From: Adiantum capillus-veneris
Lineage: Eukaryota > Streptophyta > Polypodiopsida > Polypodiales > Pteridaceae
Direction of reading: 5' to 3'
Assembly: GCA_014529385.2 (NCBI GenBank)
Contig: CM043964.1
Coordinates: 139,421,029 to 139,485,028, forward strand
DNA: 64,000 nt
In this document: positions 58,618 to 64,000 of the stretch, piece after piece
How the letters are laid out: each line of letters begins with the position of its first letter
Position numbering within the stretch: the stretch's first letter is position 1
Notes under the pieces: model-generated
What the model saw: the letters and a program-made list of their open reading frames with translations, nothing else
The model's database searches: none
Told to the model about the DNA's origin: nothing
Translations under genes and position numbers: made by a program

Positions 58618-59165
58618 CATTTGGGTCCAAGAGAAGGATCAAGAAAGAGGGAGCGAGGAAGGAGTAGGGAAAAGATGGATTTGAAGTAGATATTGAGGGC
58701 ATTGGTGAATCACTATTACTCCATCTTTGACACCAACTGGCTAGATTCTTTGGCAAAAACAACAAGGAGGGGTAAGAGATGGAGTGAAAATATTCATGGT
58801 GGTCACAAGAATTATAAGCACCAAGGAGGTGCAAGAGATGGAGCATCAATATTCATGGCAAGTACATTAACACCATTTTAGATGAAATGGGAAAATCCCA
58901 CAAGTTTGGGACTTATTTCAATGCCTATGTAGTCCTATTTCCCATTTGATTTGGGAAATTTTGTTAGAATTGGGAATGTTTTTTAAGTTTTGTTGTTCAG
59001 TCCTTGTATTACGTTACACAAATAGATAGATTCTCAAGAAAATGATGGTGTTGAGAAACACCTTTTTTCTCATTAAAAGTTTATTTTCATGTTGGTGTTA
59101 ATAAACACCTCATAATATCATACATGGGCAAGAAAAAGTATAAAAACACCAAGATATGAATATGA
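58615..59165. other. non-coding stretch
   Basis: No gene recognised. Small inverted phrases (AATGGGAAA/TTTCCCATT) near 58885-58950. Confidence 0.45.
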
Positions 59166-59169
59166 AATG

Positions 59170-59439
59170 CTATTCAATTTCTCCTATTAAGCTAGCTTGT
59201 GCCTTCTTCACAACATTGGATGGGACCTTAATTGCTTCTGCAGGTCTTCCACCCCTTGGAGTCCATGACCACACAATTGCATCAACACACTCCCCACGCT
59301 TAGGGTAAGCAATATTGCAGCACCAATTCTTTTCCCAACAATCATCATATTGTTCATGGATTGAGGGATTTCTTTTTTGATGTTTTGGTGCCCAATATTG
59401 AGTGAACACTTTCTTATAGTTAGGAGATGAGCTATCCAC
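59170..59439 (-). pseudogene. unidentified minus-strand open stretch
   Basis: 89 codons with protein-like composition (NWCCNIAYPKRGECVDAIVW, then RPAEAIKVPSNVVKKAQ). No family recognised. It lies downstream of the DUF7869-like remnant on the same strand and could be its C-terminal part or the end of another decayed gene. Confidence 0.3.
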
Positions 59440-59736
59440 ATCAACGATTGACTCTGCAACTCCTAGCCATATCGGATATTATGGGATCGGTGGGTCTCAA
59501 AAGAACAAAATCACCTTTCCTTACATCAATTTGAGGCTTAAAAGCTGCCTACGGCCTTGCACTTTGAGCACCAACATATTGATTATTCAATTCTTCCTAT
59601 CCTTGAAACTCATCTTTGTCCTCCTCTATCTGTTCCATTTGATGACTCCCTGTAGTCTTTGGCCAAAATGATGTATATTCACCAGTTTGTTTATTGATTG
59701 GTTGCTAAAGTGCACTTATTATGTTTTTCCAATAAA

Positions 59737-59811
59737 TAATAAGTGGCTCCATGTATTTTGTAGAATCATGGTCCTTTCCCTTTAAGACAAAATACATGGA
59801 GCCACTTATTA
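59737..59811. repeat. perfect 25-bp inverted repeat (hairpin)
   Basis: Arms 59737-59761 and 59787-59811 (TAATAAGTGGCTCCATGTAT and on) are exactly complementary with a 25-nt loop. It lies in the C-terminal part of the DUF7869-like remnant. Confidence 0.95.
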
Positions 59812-59812
59812 C

Positions 59813-59849
59813 TAAGACATATCTTTTCCAAAAGTCAAGATATGTCTTA
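59813..59849. repeat. perfect 13-bp inverted repeat (hairpin)
   Basis: Arms TAAGACATATCTT (59813-59825) and AAGATATGTCTTA (59837-59849), 11-nt loop, starting one base after the previous hairpin. Confidence 0.95.
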
Positions 59850-61260
59850 GTCACTTGAATAACTAGCGGACTATCCCTCACACAGTTTGTTATATGCACC
59901 ACATCTAGATATCCTGCTGGTAGTTTTGGTTTCCCTTGACCATCTTTTTTCCACAACTCAATTCTTGACTCCCTTGGCATCCAATTAGGTGATTTGGGGT
60001 GAATTTTTTACTCCATTACTGGGATTTCACCTTGCATATAGAAACAAAATTGAAGTGGCTTAGAGTGTCCACCTAGAACATCATGTCCATCACACATGTA
60101 CCCTTTAAAAATGATTTGAAGTCCGGAACTTGTGTCATAAAAAATGATGCCGTAGCCAAGCTTTCACATTTTTGGTCCAAATGTTCCATTAAATGTGGAA
60201 AAGTGAATGTCATTCTTGTTCACAATCTCTCTGAGAACCTACTAAGCATGGCATCTATGTCCTCATGTGTATGACTGAACATTAAGAATCCCAAATGCAC
60301 GGTTTTGAAAACACCTTTTGCTACTAGCATGGACTAGTATGCAAATAAACATCGATTCTTATTCTCTCTTGCACAATTATCCAACTATAGCAAAAGATTC
60401 TCATGCAATTTTTGAAATACTGGAGTGGACATGGTATCCACAACACATTGAGAGGAGGTTGATTGCAAGTTAGCAATCTCTTCATTACATCCTTCAATAG
60501 CCAACGGTGGTGTTACTACTGATGCATTCCTCTCATGCTCTTTCATCATTCTATTTTGGTGGTCTAGAGCTGTCTTTGAGTTCAATTCATTGAACAATGC
60601 TACATTGCTGCGTGGCATACCATCATGGCATAAATCTCCTAGCCCATGGTTTTTTGTTGCATTGGATATGAAGGCCATAGACCATTCAGTGAGAAATGAC
60701 CATACATACCATGACCATGCCCATGTGTTATCATACCTGTTAATGATACTTGTATCTTATATGCATTTGCATAGTCTTTTGAGTTCACTCACAATCTAGG
60801 TATTTTTGTCTTTTTTTGGTCTATTTTATCATGTATAATTCATAAATACTTATCCTTTTGCAATTACAAAAACTTACACTAGGTGTAGTACACATTTCTA
60901 CAACATTTTTGTTGTATCATGTGAGTTCTATGTTCATCCTTCAAATGTGAAATCAGCTCATCATCCTTGTTGACTCTAGTTGAGACTTTATCCAAATACA
61001 CACAACACATTTGGAGAAGTCACTTGTTTTTGACAAGGTCACATTAGCAAACCCTGTATTCCAAATCCTATTAAATGTAGTGCTAGACATTGGCTTGAGA
61101 CTCATACTCTCGAGTGTTTTATTGACATCATGTAAGATGTCTATTTTCTTGTACGTGTTTGGTATTGCAAGCAAGGTTTCCCCCTCCATACATGTGTGGT
61201 TGACGGAGAGAGAAAGTATAAATTCTAGAGAGATAGTATCTATGTGCATTACCATTGAAA

Positions 61261-62514
61261 AAAGAGATTATAAACCCTAGAGAGAGAGAGAGTGACCTCT
61301 CCTAAAATCTTTAGAGAGACAAAGTAAAATTCTAGAGTTGTATATCACTATGCACACCAATTCAAAGTAGAGAGAGAGAGAGTGAGAGGACATAACGACG
61401 TGAAAATGTAAACCAAAAAAATCCCCATTCCACAACTCATGCCATCAGAGTCAAATATGTTTGCAGCACATGTCATCAGAGTCAAATAAGTCCACAACAT
61501 ATATCCATAAGATAAAGTCAAAATCATGCCAAATAGAGATAATACTATTTTCCCCAAGCTTGAGTTTTTTGAAACAAGATAAGTTTGAGGATGTAAGTAC
61601 ATTCACTTAACTACCACATGATAGGACCAAATTTAGAGTACAAAAAAGTCATAAATTCCATAAATGTAATGGTCACTCTAAAAGGCAAGTAATTTTCTCC
61701 CAAACATCTTGCAAGTTGCTTTTGCCTTTTGCTTGAAATTTGAAATTCTGTGCTGCATAATTTTTTTTTTCTAAGATAGATAATCACAAGTGGAATAAAC
61801 TAAAATAAATGTAGAAAAACACTTTAATATCATAGAAAAATTATCTAGTTTAGTGAAAGATGTATACCAAAACAATAGTAATTAAATGGGGGAAGCAATT
61901 CTCCTTGGTTGTTCAAGAATAAAGGCATCTCCATTGGTGAGAGGGTTGGCTGATGAATAATCATGTGCTCCTTAGGTTCAAGTCCGAGCACTTTTGTGTA
62001 CACATAGTACATATGTTTGCATGCCAAAAAGGATTTGTTTGTTTTCTCTCGCTTTTAAAAATCCGGACATGTGCATGTTGGACTCCCTTTTATATGAATC
62101 TCATAACTATTTTCAGTGAGAACTCAAAAAACTACATGCTCTTGAGACCTTTTCACATCATCCAAAAATATAAATGTCATACTATTACATGCTTCCAATT
62201 TTTTCATGTCTTTAGAAATTCCATACCTCCACTTTTTCTTCTGTGAGAGCTGCCACCACCTTCTTAGCAGTCACCAGTCGAAGGTTGCACATTTACCATT
62301 GCATTCTCTGTCCTAAATCCACTCTCATGCAGTACTGCAAGTTCCTGTGTGGAGATATCTGTCCCTCTTGCTACTGGCCAAACATTCGAAGCAGGAGGTA
62401 AGTCTTTGACTTGTCTTTTGATTGATTGAGTATGCAAAATATCATGATTGTTTTACCCTTGAACATTCTCTTGGACCATGTACATGGAGCAACAAGACCA
62501 ATAGAGCGACTATG
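61261..62514. other. non-coding or unrecognisable stretch
   Basis: Short GA runs at 61282-61294 and 61368-61384; open stretches on both strands with no recognisable content. It may hold introns or decayed exons of the minus-strand genes on either side. Confidence 0.4.
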
Positions 62515-64000
62515 CTAGAGATTATAACAAATTTTTCTCCCTACTATTCCAAAACACTTTCTTTGACTTTGAATGGGCATTCTCCTCATGGCCCAGTGAG
62601 TGTGTAGTACATCACTCTCAAACACACTATTTCTTTGAGATGACAAAGGTGTGGTTGTTTCTTTTTGAGATCCAATAACATCATCATTGTCTCTAATTTG
62701 CAGTGGAATGTTAGAAATACATAGTCCTTGGATAACAAAATTGATTTTTTTGGACCAACCGAGATGGTTTCGTTGCCTAGATTCCATGACATATTTTGGG
62801 CGATGGGAGCTACTTGTTCCTGTTCTACTGCTCTTTTAATTTGTGTTGTACCGTTTCTTTGTCTCGATGCAAAATTGGTTGTGCATACATTGGAGTCCCT
62901 GGGACAACCTTGTGTAATAGATGGCCACGTTGGCCAAAGTTGGAGTGTGTTGAGATTCAACTCGAGAAAGCAAGGTCTCCATTGTGGGACTCGTTCCTAT
63001 ATAACACACAGTAGTATATCCCAAACACTTTGCACATTGAATATATGAATTTATAACATCTATTACATAGGTATCATACAAGGAAATTTTTCTCTTTCCG
63101 CCTTCACTCGCTAACCAACTGGCATGCATATTTTTTGATAAATTGACATTCGGAATTTGTGCCTGCTCCCACAGACTTAGACCAGCCTATGAAATTCAAA
63201 CAAACGTGCATCGAAATTTATAAATTTCATGTATACAAAGTTTATAAATTTTGTTAAAAATATAAATTGTCATAAAGCTACTTACCTCTGTACCAATTTC
63301 TCCCCAATTAGAAGTTCGCTACTCCCACCATTTAAACCATCTGCTCACTCTTGTGATGCTCTCTATAGGTAGATGTTGTCTCCATCATTTTTGAATTGAA
63401 AGCGCCTTTTGAGATGCAAGAACAATGGTCTTACAAGCTCTCCATTCCTCACACATATCAATGTGTTGATTTGTTAGATGTTGAATTACCCACTTTTTAG
63501 CATATTTCTACAGACTCTGCTCCCAATGAAATAGGCATGACCATTCACGTCCCTCCATGATATTATCAGGACCGCCATTGAAGACTATTTGAATAACATT
63601 CCAATTTGCACCAGCCTCATTAGACATAAAACCTGCAAAGTGAGTTGCACCATGTCCGTACTTTTCCATTGTTGAGTTAAGGTTATCCCAGAAAATAACT
63701 TGAGTCTTTGCATCCTCCTCTTTAGTTTCACATATAGCAATTATCTACAGTGATTGTATGCTGCAAGATATTCAACATAAATATTTTCACACATATCATC
63801 TCATATTCAATGATGGAAAAAATATGAGATATTTGAAGATTACCTTGGATCATAAACTGAGCATGACATGGTTGCCCAACCATCTATTCTATGGGTAAAA
63901 TCAAAATGCACCCACACATTTCTTAAGTCACCAGTTCCAGTTCTTTTCATCCGATTTACTAGATCAATCCTAGAACCTGGTCCCTTAATGGACATTTTAA
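62515..64000 (-). pseudogene. intron-containing decayed gene of transposon type
   Basis: Exon 1 (63844 to window edge): RIDLVNRMKRTGTGDLRNVW, HFDFTHRIDGWATMSC, SVYDPR, ending at a GTAATC donor. Exon 2 (63286-63760) after TTGCAG: TKEEDAKTQVIFWDNLNSTM, HFAGFMSNEAGANWNVIQIV, REWSCLFHWEQSL, ending at GTAAGT. Exon 3 (from 63186, after TTTCATAG, phase 0): SLWEQAQIPNVNLSKNMHAS, KRKISLYDTYVIDVINSYIQ, CLGYTTVCYIGTSPTMETLL. Introns would be 83 and 99 bp. The GFM...ANW...CLFHW pattern recalls transposase-associated plant proteins, but I cannot name the family. At least three in-frame stops, mostly TAG at apparent Gln positions. A more degraded stretch follows to 62515. Confidence 0.5.

Larger units (their letters stand above)
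59690..61260 (-). pseudogene. DUF7869-like gene remnant
   Basis: Minus strand, N to C: TFNRIWNTGFANVTLSKTSD with SKCVVCIWIKSQL (about 61090-60970), a diverged middle (60678-60385), then LDNCARENKNR, FKTVHLGFLMFSHTHEDIDA (HTHEDID codons about 60274-60254), MLSRFSERL, TFPHLMEHL, VPDFKSFLKG, and finally NWMPRESRIELWKKDGQGKP with LPAGYLDVV (59980-59900). The DNC/ENKNR, GHTHEDID and W-P-GI-LW series is what I know from DUF7869 proteins of plants and animals, whose function is not established. Stops and frameshifts make it a pseudogene. Possibly transposon-borne. Confidence 0.7.

Noticed and set aside
62836-63129. Resemblance of KISLYDTYVIDVINSYIQ and LGYTTVCYI to p300/CBP-type histone acetyltransferases
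   Set aside because: The stretch reads continuously from the upstream spliced exon of a transposon-type gene, and the similarity rests on a few common residues. I could not support a HAT domain.

Overview
The window looks like nuclear DNA of a land plant with a large, repeat-dominated genome. The evidence is nested LTR retrotransposons of plant Ty1/copia and Ty3/gypsy (including chromodomain) type, primer-binding sites matching plant initiator tRNA-Met, many long (GA)n, (CT)n and (CA)n tracts, and almost no intact reading frames. A fern or other non-seed plant is a guess from the flavour of the proteins; the sequence does not settle it. I find no convincing host gene, tRNA, rRNA, CRISPR or bacterial-type operon.

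Layout. 1-1.9 kb: minus-strand gypsy fragment A (protease, spacer, start of reverse transcriptase). 2.4-3.9 kb: an array of near-palindromes about 285 bp apart. 4442-4701: a 260-bp hAT-like MITE with an 8-bp target duplication. 5.37-9.11 and 21.19-23.35 kb: gypsy element B (plus strand, 5' truncated), split by element D. 9.11-21.19 kb: element D, a minus-strand LTR element with no detectable genes (LARD-like), whose 3' LTR is itself split by an almost complete copia element (9784-14742, target duplication GGCTA). 23581-38305: an outer chromovirus-type gypsy element (target duplication GTTTT) with a second member of the same family inserted inside it (28328-34927, target duplication GATGA). 38.3-47.0 kb: non-coding DNA with microsatellites, a microsatellite-bearing tandem duplication and another palindrome-centred repeat array. 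47043-58225: gypsy element C with two 933-bp LTRs, the best-preserved relative of B. 58.2-64 kb: microsatellite DNA, then minus-strand decayed genes, one of DUF7869 type and one intron-containing gene of transposon flavour.

The most interesting object is the B/C family. A, B and C share the retropepsin and the spacer after it. A then runs towards a normal reverse transcriptase. B and C instead share a different C-terminal half: a second retropepsin-like domain lacking the usual DS/TG motif, followed in C by a repeated aromatic/Gly-Asn/Trp motif. C keeps both LTRs yet has no recognisable reverse transcriptase, RNase H or integrase. If this holds, B/C is a multi-copy non-autonomous gypsy lineage whose pol was replaced by new protein modules and which must be moved in trans. 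Its 2.4-kb leader holds an array of about 272-bp units, each with a CGATCGCGATCG-type palindrome, and it has two polypurine tracts 123 bp apart.

Order of events read from the nesting: B inserted, D into B, copia into D. The outer chromovirus lies next to B's 3' LTR, and the inner one inserted into the outer one. The copia (reverse transcriptase core deleted), the inner chromovirus (no gag or protease) and B/C (no pol) all depend, or depended, on partners elsewhere.
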